A DNA stretch of 64,000 nucleotides from Auanema rhodensis (GCA_964057225.1 OZ059897.1:10788001-10852000); one strand, 5' to 3'; shown: positions 1 to 11,964, counted from the stretch's first letter. Notes: generated from the letters alone by a model not told the origin. Made by a program: numbers and translations.

Positions 1-26
1 AACTTTGTTAAGTTGTTGTAATATCG

Positions 27-98
27 GCCCAAGTAGTATAGTGGTTAGTACTCCACGTTGTGGCCGTGGCGACACAGGTTCGATTCCTGTCTTGGGCA
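27..98 (+). tRNA. tRNA-His (GTG)
   Basis: Consensus body, class I flank; anticodon at 60-62. Confidence 0.93.
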
Positions 99-356
99 TT
101 TTTTGTTTTGAAATTTAAATGCTATAAAATTATTGCTTGCTTGTCATGTTAGATTTGTTTAATTCAAATACTTATTTAAGTTCTAACAATTTTTGATTTA
201 ATCACGTTCAATTAACTGTATTGTTTTCAAAAATAAAGACATCTTTCAATTTCTGGTCATTGAATTAGAATTTTCATGTTGTCACACAGGAAATGAAGAA
301 TCTTAGTTCATTTCAGTAACAATGAACACAATAATTTTGTTTAGTTTGTAATACCG

Positions 357-428
357 GCCCAAGTAGTATAGTGGTTAGTACTCCACGTTGTGGCCGTGGC
401 GACACAGGTTCGATTCCTGTCTTGGGCA
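357..428 (+). tRNA. tRNA-His (GTG)
   Basis: Consensus body, class II flank. Confidence 0.93.
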
Positions 429-688
429 TTTTTTGTTTTGAAATTTAAATGCTATAAAATTATTGCTTGCTTGTCATGTTAGATTTGTTTAATTCAAATA
501 CTTATTTAAGTTCTAACAATTTTTGATTTAATCACGTTCAATTAACTGTATTGTTTTCAAAAATAAAGACATCTTTCAATTTCTGGTCATTGAATTAGAA
601 TTTTCATGTTGTCACACAGGAAATGAAGAATCTTAGTTCATTTCAGTAACAATGAACACACTAACTTTGTTAAGTTGTTGTAATATCG

Positions 689-760
689 GCCCAAGTAGTA
701 TAGTGGTTAGTACTCCACGTTGTGGCCGTGGCGACACAGGTTCGATTCCTGTCTTGGGCA
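689..760 (+). tRNA. tRNA-His (GTG)
   Basis: Consensus body, class I flank. Confidence 0.93.
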
Positions 761-1020
761 TTTTTTGTTTTGAAATTTAAATGCTATAAAATTATTGCTT
801 GCTTGTCATGTTAGATTTGTTTAATTCAAATACTTATTTAAGTTCTAACAATTTTTGATTTAATCACGTTCAATTAACTGTATTGTTTTCAAAAATAAAG
901 ACATCTTTCAATTTCTGGTCATTGAATTAGAATTTTCATGTTGTCACACAGAAATTGAAGAATCTTAGTTCATTTCAGTAACAATGAACACACTAACTTT
1001 GTTAAGTTGTTGTAATATCG

Positions 1021-1092
1021 GCCCAAGTAGTATAGTGGTTAGTACTCCACGTTGTGGCCGTGGCGACACAGGTTCGATTCCTGTCTTGGGCA
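1021..1092 (+). tRNA. tRNA-His (GTG)
   Basis: Consensus body, class I flank. Confidence 0.93.
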
Positions 1093-1350
1093 TTTTTTGT
1101 TTTGAAATTTAAATGCTATAAAATTATTGCTTGCTTGTCATGTTAGATTTGTTTAATTCAAATACTTATTTAAGTTCTAACAATTTTTGATTTAATCACG
1201 TTCAATTAACTGTATTGTTTTCAAAAATAAAGACATCTTTCAATTTCTGGTCATTGAATTAGAATTTTCATGTTGTCACACAGGAAATGAAGAATCTTAG
1301 TTCATTTCAGTAACAATGAACACAATAATTTTGTTTAGTTTGTAATACCG

Positions 1351-1422
1351 GCCCAAGTAGTATAGTGGTTAGTACTCCACGTTGTGGCCGTGGCGACACA
1401 GGTTCGATTCCTGTCTTGGGCA
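1351..1422 (+). tRNA. tRNA-His (GTG)
   Basis: Consensus body, class II flank. Confidence 0.93.
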
Positions 1423-1682
1423 TTTTTTGTTTTGAAATTTAAATGCTATAAAATTATTGCTTGCTTGTCATGTTAGATTTGTTTAATTCAAATACTTATT
1501 TAAGTTCTAACAATTTTTGATTTAATCACGTTCAATTAACTGTATTGTTTTCAAAAATAAAGACATCTTTCAATTTCTGGTCATTGAATTAGAATTTTCA
1601 TGTTGTCACACAGGAAATGAAGAATCTTAGTTCATTTCAGTAACAATGAACACACTAACTTTGTTAAGTTGTTGTAATATCG

Positions 1683-1754
1683 GCCCAAGTAGTATAGTGG
1701 TTAGTACTCCACGTTGTGGCCGTGGCGACACAGGTTCGATTTCTGTCTTGGGCA
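1683..1754 (+). tRNA. tRNA-His (GTG), U61 variant
   Basis: C61 to T turns the conserved 53-61 pair into a G-U wobble and alters the B box end; unique in the window. Confidence 0.85.
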
Positions 1755-2013
1755 TTTTTTGTTTTGAAATTTAAATGCTATAAACATATTGCTTGCTTGT
1801 CTTGTTAGATTTGTTTAATTCAAATACTTATTTAAGTTCTAACAATTTTCGATTTAATCACGTTCAATCAACTATATTGTTTTCAAAAATGAAGACATCT
1901 TTCAATTTTTGGTCATTGATTAGAATTTTCATGTTGTCACACAGAAATTGAAGAATCTTAGTTCATTTCAGTAACAATGAACACACTAACTTTGTTAAGT
2001 TGTTGTAATATCG

Positions 2014-2085
2014 GCCCAAGTAGTATAGTGGTTAGTACTCCACGTTGTGGCCGTGGCGACACAGGTTCGATTCCTGTCTTGGGCA
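2014..2085 (+). tRNA. tRNA-His (GTG)
   Basis: Consensus body, class I flank. Confidence 0.93.
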
Positions 2086-2343
2086 TTTTTTGTTTTGAAA
2101 TTTAAATGCTATAAAATTATTGCTTGCTTGTCATGTTAGATTTGTTTAATTCAAATACTTATTTAAGTTCTAACAATTTTTGATTTAATCACGTTCAATT
2201 AACTGTATTGTTTTCAAAAATAAAGACATCTTTCAATTTCTGGTCATTGAATTAGAATTTTCATGTTGTCACACAGGAAATGAAGAATCTTAGTTCATTT
2301 CAGTAACAATGAACACAATAATTTTGTTTAGTTTGTAATACCG

Positions 2344-2415
2344 GCCCAAGTAGTATAGTGGTTAGTACTCCACGTTGTGGCCGTGGCGACACAGGTTCGA
2401 TTCCTGTCTTGGGCA
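2344..2415 (+). tRNA. tRNA-His (GTG)
   Basis: Consensus body, class II flank. Confidence 0.93.
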
Positions 2416-2675
2416 TTTTTTGTTTTGAAATTTAAATGCTATAAAATTATTGCTTGCTTGTCATGTTAGATTTGTTTAATTTAAATACTCATTTAAGTTC
2501 CAACAATTTTCGATTAAATCACGTTCATTTAACTGTATTGTTTTCAAAAATAAAGACAAAATTCAATTTCTGTTCATTGAATTAGAATTTTCATGTTGTC
2601 ACACAGAAATTGAAGAATCTTAGTTCATTTCAGTAACAATGAACACACTATCTTTGTTAAGTTGTTGTAATATCG

Positions 2676-2747
2676 GCCCAAGTAGTATAGTGGTTAGTAC
2701 TCCACGTTGTGGCCGTGGCGACATAGGTTCGATTCCTGTCTTGGGCA
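2676..2747 (+). tRNA. tRNA-His (GTG), T50 variant
   Basis: C50 to T gives a tolerable U50-G64 wobble in the T stem. Confidence 0.9.
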
Positions 2748-3007
2748 TTTTTTGTTTTGAAATTTAAATGCTATGAAATTATTGCTTGCTTGTCATGTTA
2801 GATTTGTTTAATTTAAATACTCGTTTAAGTTCCAACAATTTTTGATTAAATCACGTTCAATTAACTGTATTGTTTTCAAAAATAAAGACATCTTTCAATT
2901 TCTGGTCATTGAATTAGAATTTTCATGTTGTCACACAGAAATTGAAGAATCTTAGTTCATTTCAGTAACAATGAACACACTAACTTTGTTAAGTTGTTGT
3001 AATATCG

Positions 3008-3079
3008 GCCCAAGTAGTATAGTGATTAGTACTCCACGTTGTGGCCGTGGCGACACAGGTTCGATTCCTGTCTTGGGCA
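3008..3079 (+). tRNA. tRNA-His (GTG), A19 variant
   Basis: G19 to A removes the last G of the A box and the G19-C56 tertiary pair. Confidence 0.85.
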
Positions 3080-3339
3080 TTTTTTGTTTTGAAATTTAAA
3101 TGCTATAAAATTATTGCTCGCTTGTCATGTTAGATTTGTTTAATTCAAATACTTATTTAAGTTCTAACAATTATCGATTTAATCACGTTCAATCAACTGT
3201 ATTGTTTTCAAAAATAAAGACATCTTTCAATTTCTGGTCATTGAATTAGAATTTTCATGTTGTCACACAGAAATTGAAGAATCTTAGTTCATTTCAGTAA
3301 CAATGAACACACTAACTTTGTTAAGTTGTTGTGATATCG

Positions 3340-3411
3340 GCCCAAGTAATATAGTGGTTAGTACTCCACGTTGTGGCCGTGGCGACACAGATTCGATTCC
3401 TGTCTTGGGCA
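3340..3411 (+). tRNA. tRNA-His (GTG), A10/A53 variant, probable pseudogene
   Basis: G10 to A (A box, D stem) and G53 to A (B box, T stem) together. Confidence 0.75.
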
Positions 3412-3669
3412 TTTTTTGTTTTGAAATTAAAATGCTACAAAATTATTGCTTGCTTGTCATGTTAGATTTGTTTAATTCAAATACTTATTTAAGTTCTAAC
3501 AATTTTTGATTTAATCACGTTCAATTAACTGTATTGTTTTCAAAAATAAAGACATCTTTCAATTTCTGGTCATTGAATTAGAATTTTCATGTTGTCACAC
3601 AGGAAATGAAGAATCTTAGTTCATTTCAGTAACAATGAACACAATAATTTTGTTTAGTTTGTAATACCG

Positions 3670-3741
3670 GCCCAAGTAGTATAGTGGTTAGTACTCCACG
3701 TTGTGGCCGTGGCGACACAGGTTCGATTCCTGTCTTGGGCA
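3670..3741 (+). tRNA. tRNA-His (GTG)
   Basis: Consensus body, class II flank. Confidence 0.93.
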
Positions 3742-4001
3742 TTTTTTGTTTTGAAATTTAAATGCTATAAAATTATTGCTTGCTTGTCATGTTAGATTTG
3801 TTTAATTCAAATACTTATTTAAGTTCTAACAATTTTTGATTTAATCACGTTCAATTAACTGTATTGTTTTCAAAAATAAAGACATCTTTCAATTTCTGGT
3901 CATTGAATTAGAATTTTCATGTTGTCACACAGGAAATGAAGAATCTTAGTTCATTTCAGTAACAATGAACACACTAACTTTGTTAAGTTGTTGTAATATC
4001 G

Positions 4002-4073
4002 GCCCAAGTAGTATAGTGGTTAGTACTCCACGTTGTGGCCGTGGCGACACAGGTTCGATTCCTGTCTTGGGCA
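4002..4073 (+). tRNA. tRNA-His (GTG)
   Basis: Consensus body, class I flank. Confidence 0.93.
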
Positions 4074-4332
4074 TTTTTTGTTTTGAAATTTAAATGCTAT
4101 AAACATATTGCTTGCTTGTCTTGTTAGATTTGTTTAATTCAAATACTTATTTAAGTTCTAACAATTTTCGATTTAATCACGTTCAATCAACTATATTGTT
4201 TTCAAAAATGAAGACATCTTTCAATTTATGGTCATTGATTAGAATTTTCATGTTGTCACACAGAAATTGAAGAATCTTAGTTCATTTCAGTAACAATGAA
4301 CACACTAACTTTGTTAAGTTGTTGTAATATCG

Positions 4333-4404
4333 GCCCAAGTAGTATAGTGGTTAGTACTCCACGTTGTGGCCGTGGCGACACAGGTTCGATTCCTGTCTTG
4401 GGCA
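4333..4404 (+). tRNA. tRNA-His (GTG)
   Basis: Consensus body, class I flank. Confidence 0.93.
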
Positions 4405-4662
4405 TTTTTTGTTTTGAAATTTAAATGCTATAAAATTATTGCTTGCTTGTCATGTTAGATTTGTTTAATTCAAATACTTATTTAAGTTCTAACAATTTTT
4501 GATTTAATCACGTTCAATTAACTGTATTGTTTTCAAAAATAAAGACATCTTTCAATTTCTGGTCATTGAATTAGAATTTTCATGTTGTCACACAGGAAAT
4601 GAAGAATCTTAGTTCATTTCAGTAACAATGAACACAATAATTTTGTTTAGTTTGTAATACCG

Positions 4663-4734
4663 GCCCAAGTAGTATAGTGGTTAGTACTCCACGTTGTGGC
4701 CGTGGCGACACAGGTTCGATTCCTGTCTTGGGCA
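4663..4734 (+). tRNA. tRNA-His (GTG)
   Basis: Consensus body, class II flank. Confidence 0.93.
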
Positions 4735-4994
4735 TTTTTTGTTTTGAAATTTAAATGCTATAAAATTATTGCTTGCTTGTCATGTTAGATTTGTTTAATT
4801 TAAATACTCATTTAAGTTCCAACAATTTTCGATTAAATCACGTTCATTTAACTGTATTGTTTTCGAAAATAAAGACAAAATTCAATTTCTGTTCATTGAA
4901 TTAGAATTTTCATGTTGTCACACAGAAATTGAAGAATCTTAGTTCATTTCAGTAACAATGAACACACTATCTTTGTTAAGTTGTTGTAATATCG

Positions 4995-5066
4995 GCCCAA
5001 GTAGTATAGTGGTTAGTACTCCACGTTGTGGCCGTGGCGACATAGGTTCGATTCCTGTCTTGGGCA
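4995..5066 (+). tRNA. tRNA-His (GTG), T50 variant
   Basis: U50-G64 wobble; 7 units after the T50 copy at 2676. Confidence 0.9.
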
Positions 5067-5326
5067 TTTTTTGTTTTGAAATTTAAATGCTATGAAATTA
5101 TTGCTTGCTTGTCATGTTAGATTTGTTTAATTTAAATACTCGTTTAAGTTCCAACAATTTTTGATTAAATCACGTTCAATTAACTGTATTGTTTTCAAAA
5201 ATAAAGACATCTTTCAATTTCTGGTCATTGAATTAGAATTTTCATGTTGTCACACAGAAATTGAAGAATCTTAGTTCATTTCAGTAACAATGAACACACT
5301 AACTTTGTTAAGTTGTTGTAATATCG

Positions 5327-5398
5327 GCCCAAGTAGTATAGTGATTAGTACTCCACGTTGTGGCCGTGGCGACACAGGTTCGATTCCTGTCTTGGGCA
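5327..5398 (+). tRNA. tRNA-His (GTG), A19 variant
   Basis: G19 to A. Confidence 0.85.
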
Positions 5399-5658
5399 TT
5401 TTTTGTTTTGAAATTTAAATGCTATAAAATTATTGCTCGCTTGTCATGTTAGATTTGTTTAATTCAAATACTTATTTAAGTTCTAACAATTTTTGATTTA
5501 ATCACGTTCAATTAACTGTATTGTTTTCAAAAATAAAGACAAAATTCAATTTCTGTTCATTGAATTAGAATTTTCATGTTGTCACCCAGAAATTGAAGAT
5601 TCTTAGTTCAATTCAGTAACAATGAACACACTAACTTTGTTAAGTTGTTGTGATATCG

Positions 5659-5730
5659 GCCCAAGTAATATAGTGGTTAGCACTCCACGTTGTGGCCGTG
5701 GCGACACAGATTCGATTCCTGTCTTGGGCA
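5659..5730 (+). tRNA. tRNA-His (GTG), A10/C23/A53 variant, probable pseudogene
   Basis: A10 and A53 plus T23 to C, which breaks a second D-stem pair. Confidence 0.7.
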
Positions 5731-5990
5731 TTTTTTGTTTTGAAATTTAAATGCTACAAAATTATTGCTTGCTTGTCATGTTAGATTTGTTTAATTCAAA
5801 TACTTATTTAAGTTCTAACAATTATCGATTTAATCACGTTCAATCAACTGTATTGTTTTCAAAAATAAAGACATCTTTCAATTTCTGGTCATTGAATTAG
5901 AATTTTCATGTTGTCACACAGAAATTGAAGAATCTTAGTTCATTTCAGTAACAATGAACACACTAACTTTGTTAAGTTGTTGTGATATCG

Positions 5991-6062
5991 GCCCAAGTAA
6001 TATAGTGGTTAGTACTCCACGTTGTGGCCGTGGCGACACAGATTCGATTCCTGTCTTGGGCA
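5991..6062 (+). tRNA. tRNA-His (GTG), A10/A53 variant, probable pseudogene
   Basis: Both promoter boxes hit. Confidence 0.75.
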
Positions 6063-6322
6063 TTTTTTGTTTTGAAATTAAAATGCTACAAAATTATTGC
6101 TTGCTTGTCATGTTAGATTTGTTTAATTCAAATACTTATTTAAGTTCTAACAATTATCGATTTAATCACGTTCAATCAACTGTATTGTTTTCAAAAATAA
6201 AGACATCTTTCAATTTCTGGTCATTGAATTAGAATTTTCATGTTGTCACACAGAAATTGAAGAATCTTAGTTCAATTCAGTAACAATGAACACACTAACT
6301 TTGTTAAGTTGTTGTAATATCG

Positions 6323-6394
6323 GCCCAAGTAGTATAGTGGTTAGTACTCCACGTTGTGGCCGTGGCGACACAGGTTCGATTCCTGTCTTGGGCA
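6323..6394 (+). tRNA. tRNA-His (GTG)
   Basis: Consensus body, class I flank. Confidence 0.93.
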
Positions 6395-6654
6395 TTTTTT
6401 GTTTTGAAATTTAAATGCTATAAACATATTGCTTGCTTGTCATGTTAGATTTCTTTAATTTGAATACTTATTCAAGTTATAACAATTTTTGATTTAATCA
6501 CGTTCAATTAACTGTATTGTTTTCAAAAATAAAGACATCTTTCAATTTCTGGTCATTGAATTAGAATTTTCATGTTGTCACACAGAAATTGAAGAATCTT
6601 AGTTCATTTCAGTAACAATGAACACACTAACTTTGTTAAGTTGTTGTAATATCG

Positions 6655-6726
6655 GCTCAAGTAGTATAGTGGTTAGTACTCCACGTTGTGGCCGTGGCGA
6701 CACAGGTTCGATTCCTGTCTTGGGCA
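6655..6726 (+). tRNA. tRNA-His (GTG), T3 variant
   Basis: C3 to T gives U3-G70 wobble in the acceptor stem; otherwise consensus. Confidence 0.9.
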
Positions 6727-6984
6727 TTTTTTGTTTTGAAATTTAAATGCTATAAAATTATTGCTTGCTTGTCATGTTAGATTTGTTTAATTCAAATACT
6801 TATTTAAGTTCTAACAATTTTTGATTTAATCACGTTCAATTAACTGTATTGTTTTCAAAAATAAAGACATCTTTCAATTTCTGGTCATTGAATTAGAATT
6901 TTCATGTTGTCACACAGGAAATGAAGAATCTTAGTTCATTTCAGTAACAATGAACACAATAATTTTGTTTAGTTTGTAATACCG

Positions 6985-7056
6985 GCCCAAGTAGTATAGT
7001 GGTTAGTACTCCACGTTGTGGCCGTGGCGACACAGGTTCGATTCCTGTCTTGGGCA
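6985..7056 (+). tRNA. tRNA-His (GTG)
   Basis: Consensus body, class II flank. Confidence 0.93.
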
Positions 7057-7316
7057 TTTTTTGTTTTGAAATTTAAATGCTATAAAATTATTGCTTGCTT
7101 GTCATGTTAGATTTGTTTAATTTAAATACTCATTTAAGTTCCAACAATTTTCGATTAAATCACGTTCATTTAACTGTATTGTTTTCGAAAATAAAGACAA
7201 AATTCAATTTCTGTTCATTGAATTAGAATTTTCATGTTGTCACACAGAAATTGAAGAATCTTAGTTCATTTCAGTAACAATGAACACACTATCTTTGTTA
7301 AGTTGTTGTAATATCG

Positions 7317-7388
7317 GCCCAAGTAGTATAGTGGTTAGTACTCCACGTTGTGGCCGTGGCGACATAGGTTCGATTCCTGTCTTGGGCA
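7317..7388 (+). tRNA. tRNA-His (GTG), T50 variant
   Basis: Third T50 copy, again 7 units on. Confidence 0.9.
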
Positions 7389-7648
7389 TTTTTTGTTTTG
7401 AAATTTAAATGCTATGAAATTATTGCTTGCTTGTCATGTTAGATTTGTTTAATTTAAATACTCGTTTAAGTTCCAACAATTTTTGATTAAATCACGTTCA
7501 ATTAACTGTATTGTTTTCAAAAATAAAGACATCTTTCAATTTCTGGTCATTGAATTAGAATTTTCATGTTGTCACACAGAAATTGAAGAATCTTAGTTCA
7601 TTTCAGTAACAATGAACACACTAACTTTGTTAAGTTGTTGTAATATCG

Positions 7649-7720
7649 GCCCAAGTAGTATAGTGATTAGTACTCCACGTTGTGGCCGTGGCGACACAGG
7701 TTCGATTCCTGTCTTGGGCA
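7649..7720 (+). tRNA. tRNA-His (GTG), A19 variant
   Basis: G19 to A. Confidence 0.85.
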
Positions 7721-7980
7721 TTTTTTGTTTTGAAATTTAAATGCTATAAAATTATTGCTCGCTTGTCATGTTAGATTTGTTTAATTCAAATACTTATTTA
7801 AGTTCTAACAATTTTTGATTTAATCACGTTCAATTAACTGTATTGTTTTCAAAAATAAAGACAAAATTCAATTTCTGTTCATTGAATTAGAATTTTCATG
7901 TTGTCACCCAGAAATTGAAGATTCTTAGTTCAATTCAGTAACAATGAACACACTAACTTTGTTAAGTTGTTGTGAAATCG

Positions 7981-8052
7981 GCCCAAGTAATATAGTGGTT
8001 AGCACTCCACGTTGTGGCCGTGGCGACACAGATTCGATTCCTGTCTTGGGCA
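7981..8052 (+). tRNA. tRNA-His (GTG), A10/C23/A53 variant, probable pseudogene
   Basis: Same triple change as 5659; flank reads GTGAAATCG. Confidence 0.7.
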
Positions 8053-8312
8053 TTTTTTGTTTTGAAATTTAAATGCTACAAAATTATTGCTTGCTTGTCA
8101 TGTTAGATTTGTTTAATTCAAATACTTATTTAAGTTCTAACAATTATCGATTTAATCACGTTCAATCAACTGTATTGTTTTCAAAAATAAAGACATCTTT
8201 CAATTTCTGGTCATTGAATTAGAATTTTCATGTTGTCACACAGAAATTGAAGAATCTTAGTTCATTTCAGTAACAATGAACACACTAACTTTGTTAAGTT
8301 GTTGTGATATCG

Positions 8313-8384
8313 GCCCAAGTAATATAGTGGTTAGTACTCCACGTTGTGGCCGTGGCGACACAGATTCGATTCCTGTCTTGGGCA
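8313..8384 (+). tRNA. tRNA-His (GTG), A10/A53 variant, probable pseudogene
   Basis: Both promoter boxes hit. Confidence 0.75.
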
Positions 8385-8644
8385 TTTTTTGTTTTGAAAT
8401 TAAAATGCTACAAAATTATTGCTTGCTTGTCATGTTAGATTTGTTTAATTCAAATACTTATTTAAGTTCTAACAATTATCGATTTAATCACGTTCAATCA
8501 ACTGTATTGTTTTCAAAAATAAAGACATCTTTCAATTTCTGGTCATTGAATTAGAATTTTCATGTTGTCACACAGAAATTGAAGAATCTTAGTTCAATTC
8601 AGTAACAATGAACACACTAACTTTGTTAAGTTGTTGTAATATCG

Positions 8645-8716
8645 GCCCAAGTAGTATAGTGGTTAGGACTCCACGTTGTGGCCGTGGCGACACAGGTTCG
8701 ATTCCTGTCTTGGGCA
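8645..8716 (+). tRNA. tRNA-His (GTG), G23 variant
   Basis: T23 to G breaks the 12-23 D-stem pair; unique in the window. Confidence 0.85.
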
Positions 8717-8976
8717 TTTTTTGTTTTGAAATTTAAATGCTATAAACATATTGCTTGCTTGTCATGTTAGATTTCTTTAATTTGAATACTTATTCAAGTT
8801 ATAACAATTTTTGATTTAATCACGTTCAATTAACTGTATTGTTTTCAAAAATAAAGACATCTTTCAATTTCTGGTCATTGAATTAGAATTTTCATGTTGT
8901 CACACAGAAATTGAAGAATCTTAGTTCATTTCAGTAACAATGAACACACTAACTTTGTTAAGTTGTTGTAATATCG

Positions 8977-9048
8977 GCTCAAGTAGTATAGTGGTTAGTA
9001 CTCCACGTTGTGGCCGTGGCGACACAGGTTCGATTCCTGTCTTGGGCA
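8977..9048 (+). tRNA. tRNA-His (GTG), T3 variant
   Basis: U3-G70 wobble. Confidence 0.9.
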
Positions 9049-9308
9049 TTTTTTGTTTTGAAATTAAAATGCTATAAAATTATTGCTTGCTTGTCTTGTT
9101 AGATTTGTTTAATTCAAATACTTATTTAAGTTCTAACAATTTTCGATTTAATCACGTTCAATCAACTGTATTGTTTTCAAAAATAAAGACATCTTTCAAT
9201 TTCTGGTCATTGAATTAGAATTTTCATGTTGTCACACAGAAATTGAAGAATCTTAGTTCATTTCAGTAACAATGAACACACTAACTTTGTTAAGTTGTTG
9301 TAATATCG

Positions 9309-9380
9309 GCCCAAGTAGTATAGTGATTAGTACTCCACGTTGTGGCCGTGGCGACACAGGTTCGATTCCTGTCTTGGGCA
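9309..9380 (+). tRNA. tRNA-His (GTG), A19 variant
   Basis: G19 to A. Confidence 0.85.
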
Positions 9381-9640
9381 TTTTTTGTTTTGAAATTTAA
9401 ATGCTATAAAATTATTGCTCGCTTGTCATGTTAGATTTGTTTAATTCAAATACTTATTTAAGTTCTAACAATTTTTGATTTAATCACGTTCAATTAACTG
9501 TATTGTTTTCAAAAATAAAGACAAAATTCAATTTCTGTTCATTGAATTAGAATTTTCATGTTGTCACACAGAAATTGAAGAATCTTAGTTCATTTCAGTA
9601 ACAATGAACACACTAACTTTGTTAAGTTGTTGTAATATCG

Positions 9641-9712
9641 GCCCAAGTAGTATAGTGGTTAGTACTCCACGTTGTGGCCGTGGCGACACAGGTTCGATTC
9701 CTGTCTTGGGCA
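9641..9712 (+). tRNA. tRNA-His (GTG)
   Basis: Consensus body, class I flank. Confidence 0.93.
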
Positions 9713-9972
9713 TTTTTTGTTTTGAAATTTAAATGCTATAAACATATTGCTTGCTTGTCATGTTAGATTTCTTTAATTTGAATACTTATTCAAGTTATAA
9801 CAATTTTTGATTTAATCACGTTCAATTAACTGTATTGTTTTCAAAAATAAAGACATCTTTCAATTTCTGGTCATTGAATTAGAATTTTCATGTTGTCACA
9901 CAGAAATTGAAGAATCTTAGTTCATTTCAGTAACAATGAACACACTAACTTTGTTAAGTTGTTGTAATATCG

Positions 9973-10044
9973 GCTCAAGTAGTATAGTGGTTAGTACTCC
10001 ACGTTGTGGCCGTGGCGACACAGGTTCGATTCCTGTCTTGGGCA
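9973..10044 (+). tRNA. tRNA-His (GTG), T3 variant
   Basis: U3-G70 wobble. Confidence 0.9.
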
Positions 10045-10304
10045 TTTTTTGTTTTGAAATTAAAATGCTATAAAATTATTGCTTGCTTGTCTTGTTAGAT
10101 TTCTTTAATTTGAATACTTATTCAAGTTATAACAATTTTCGATTTAATCACGTTCAATCAACTGTATTGTTTTCAAAAATAAAGACATCTTTCAATTTCT
10201 GGTCATTGAATTAGAATTTTCATGTTGTCACACAGAAATTGAAGAATCTTAGTTCATTTCAGTAACAATGAACACACTAACTTTGTTAAGTTGTTGTAAT
10301 ATCG

Positions 10305-10376
10305 GCCCAAGTAGTATAGTGGTTAGTACTCCACGTTGTGGCCGTGGCGACACAGGTTCGATTCCTGTCTTGGGCA
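10305..10376 (+). tRNA. tRNA-His (GTG)
   Basis: Consensus body, class I flank. Confidence 0.93.
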
Positions 10377-10636
10377 TTTTTTGTTTTGAAATTAAAATGC
10401 TATAAAATTATTGCTTGCTTGTCTTGTTAGATTTCTTTAATTTGAATACTTATTCAAGTTATAACAATTTTCGATTTAATCACGTTCAATCAACTGTATT
10501 GTTTTCAAAAATAAAGACATCTTTCAATTTCTGGTCATTGAATTAGAATTTTCATGTTGTCACACAGAAATTGAAGAATCTTAGTTCATTTCAGTAACAA
10601 TGAACACACTAACTTTGTTAAATTGTTGTAATATCG

Positions 10637-10708
10637 GCCCAAGTAGTATAGTGGTTAGTACTCCACGTTGTGGCCGTGGCGACACAGGTTCGATTCCTGT
10701 CTTGGGCA
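10637..10708 (+). tRNA. tRNA-His (GTG)
   Basis: Consensus body, class I flank with TTAAATTG. Confidence 0.93.
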
Positions 10709-10968
10709 TTTTTTGTTTTGAAATTAAAATGCTATAAAATTATTGCTCGCTTGTCATGTTAGATTTGTTTAATTCAAATACTTATTTAAGTTCTAACAAT
10801 TTTTGATTTAATCACGTTCAATTAACTGTATTGTTTTCAAAAATAAAGACAAAATTCAATTTCTGTTCATTGAATTAGAATTTTCATGTTGTCACCCAGA
10901 AATTGAAGATTCTTAGTTCAATTCAGTAACAATGAACACACTAACTTTCTTAAATTGTTGTAATATCG

Positions 10969-11040
10969 GCCCAAGTAATATAGTGGTTAGCACTCCACGT
11001 TGTGGCCGTGGCGACACAGGTTCAATTCCTGTCTTGGGCA
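10969..11040 (+). tRNA. tRNA-His (GTG), A10/C23/A57 variant, probable pseudogene
   Basis: A10 and C23 damage the D stem; G57 to A alters the B box core (TTCAATT). G53 is intact here. Confidence 0.7.
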
Positions 11041-11300
11041 TTTTTTGTTTTGAAATTTAAATGCTATAAAATTATTGCTCGCTTGTCATGTTAGATTTGT
11101 TTAATTCAAATACTTATTTAAGTTCTAACAATTATCGATTTAATCACGTTCAATCAACTGTATTGTTTTCAAAAATAAAGACATCTTTCAATTTCTGGTC
11201 ATTGAATTAGAATTTTCATGTTGTCACACAGAAATTGAAGAATCTTAGTTCATTTCAGTAACAATGAACACACTAACTTTGTTAAGTTGTTGTAATATCG

Positions 11301-11372
11301 GCTCAAGTAGTATAGTGGTTAGTACTCCACGTTGTGGCCGTGGCGACACAGGTTCGATTCCTGTCTTGGGCA
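11301..11372 (+). tRNA. tRNA-His (GTG), T3 variant
   Basis: U3-G70 wobble. Confidence 0.9.
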
Positions 11373-11632
11373 TTTTTTGTTTTGAAATTTAAATGCTATA
11401 AACATATTGCTTGCTTGTCATGTTAGATTTCTTTAATTTGAATACTTATTCAAGTTATAACAATTTTTGATTTAATCACGTTCAATTAACTGTATTGTTT
11501 TCAAAAATAAAGACATCTTTCAATTTCTGGTCATTGAATTAGAATTTTCATGTTGTCACACAGAAATTGAAGAATCTTAGTTCATTTCAGTAACAATGAA
11601 CACACTAACTTTGTTAAGTTGTTGTAATATCG

Positions 11633-11704
11633 GCTCAAGTAGTATAGTGGTTAGTACTCCACGTTGTGGCCGTGGCGACACAGGTTCGATTCCTGTCTTG
11701 GGCA
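11633..11704 (+). tRNA. tRNA-His (GTG), T3 variant
   Basis: U3-G70 wobble; two T3 units in a row with 11301. Confidence 0.9.
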
Positions 11705-11964
11705 TTTTTTGTTTTGAAATTAAAATGCTATAAATATATTGCTTGCTTGTCTTGTTAGATTTGTTTAATTCAAATACTTATTTAAGTTCTAACAATTTTC
11801 GATTTAATCACGTTCAATCAACTGTATTGTTTTTAAAAATAAAGACATCTTTCAATTTCTGGTCATTGAATTAGAATTTTCATGTTGTCACACAGAAATT
11901 GAAGAATCTTAGTTCATTTCAGTAACAATGAACACACTAACTTTGTTAAGTTGTTGTAATATCG

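Noticed and set aside
5954..6232. ORFs of 68-105 codons beginning MNTLTLLSCC or MLSCC on the + strand, repeated at several places (3303, 8276, 15259, 32169, 48413, 60660, 62318 and others)
   Set aside because: They read straight through the tRNA body and spacer of the A10/A53 subfamily. They are open only because two spacer stops are lost (AATTTAA to AATTAAA, CTATAA to CTACAA). Most units have the stops, so these are chance ORFs copied with the repeat.
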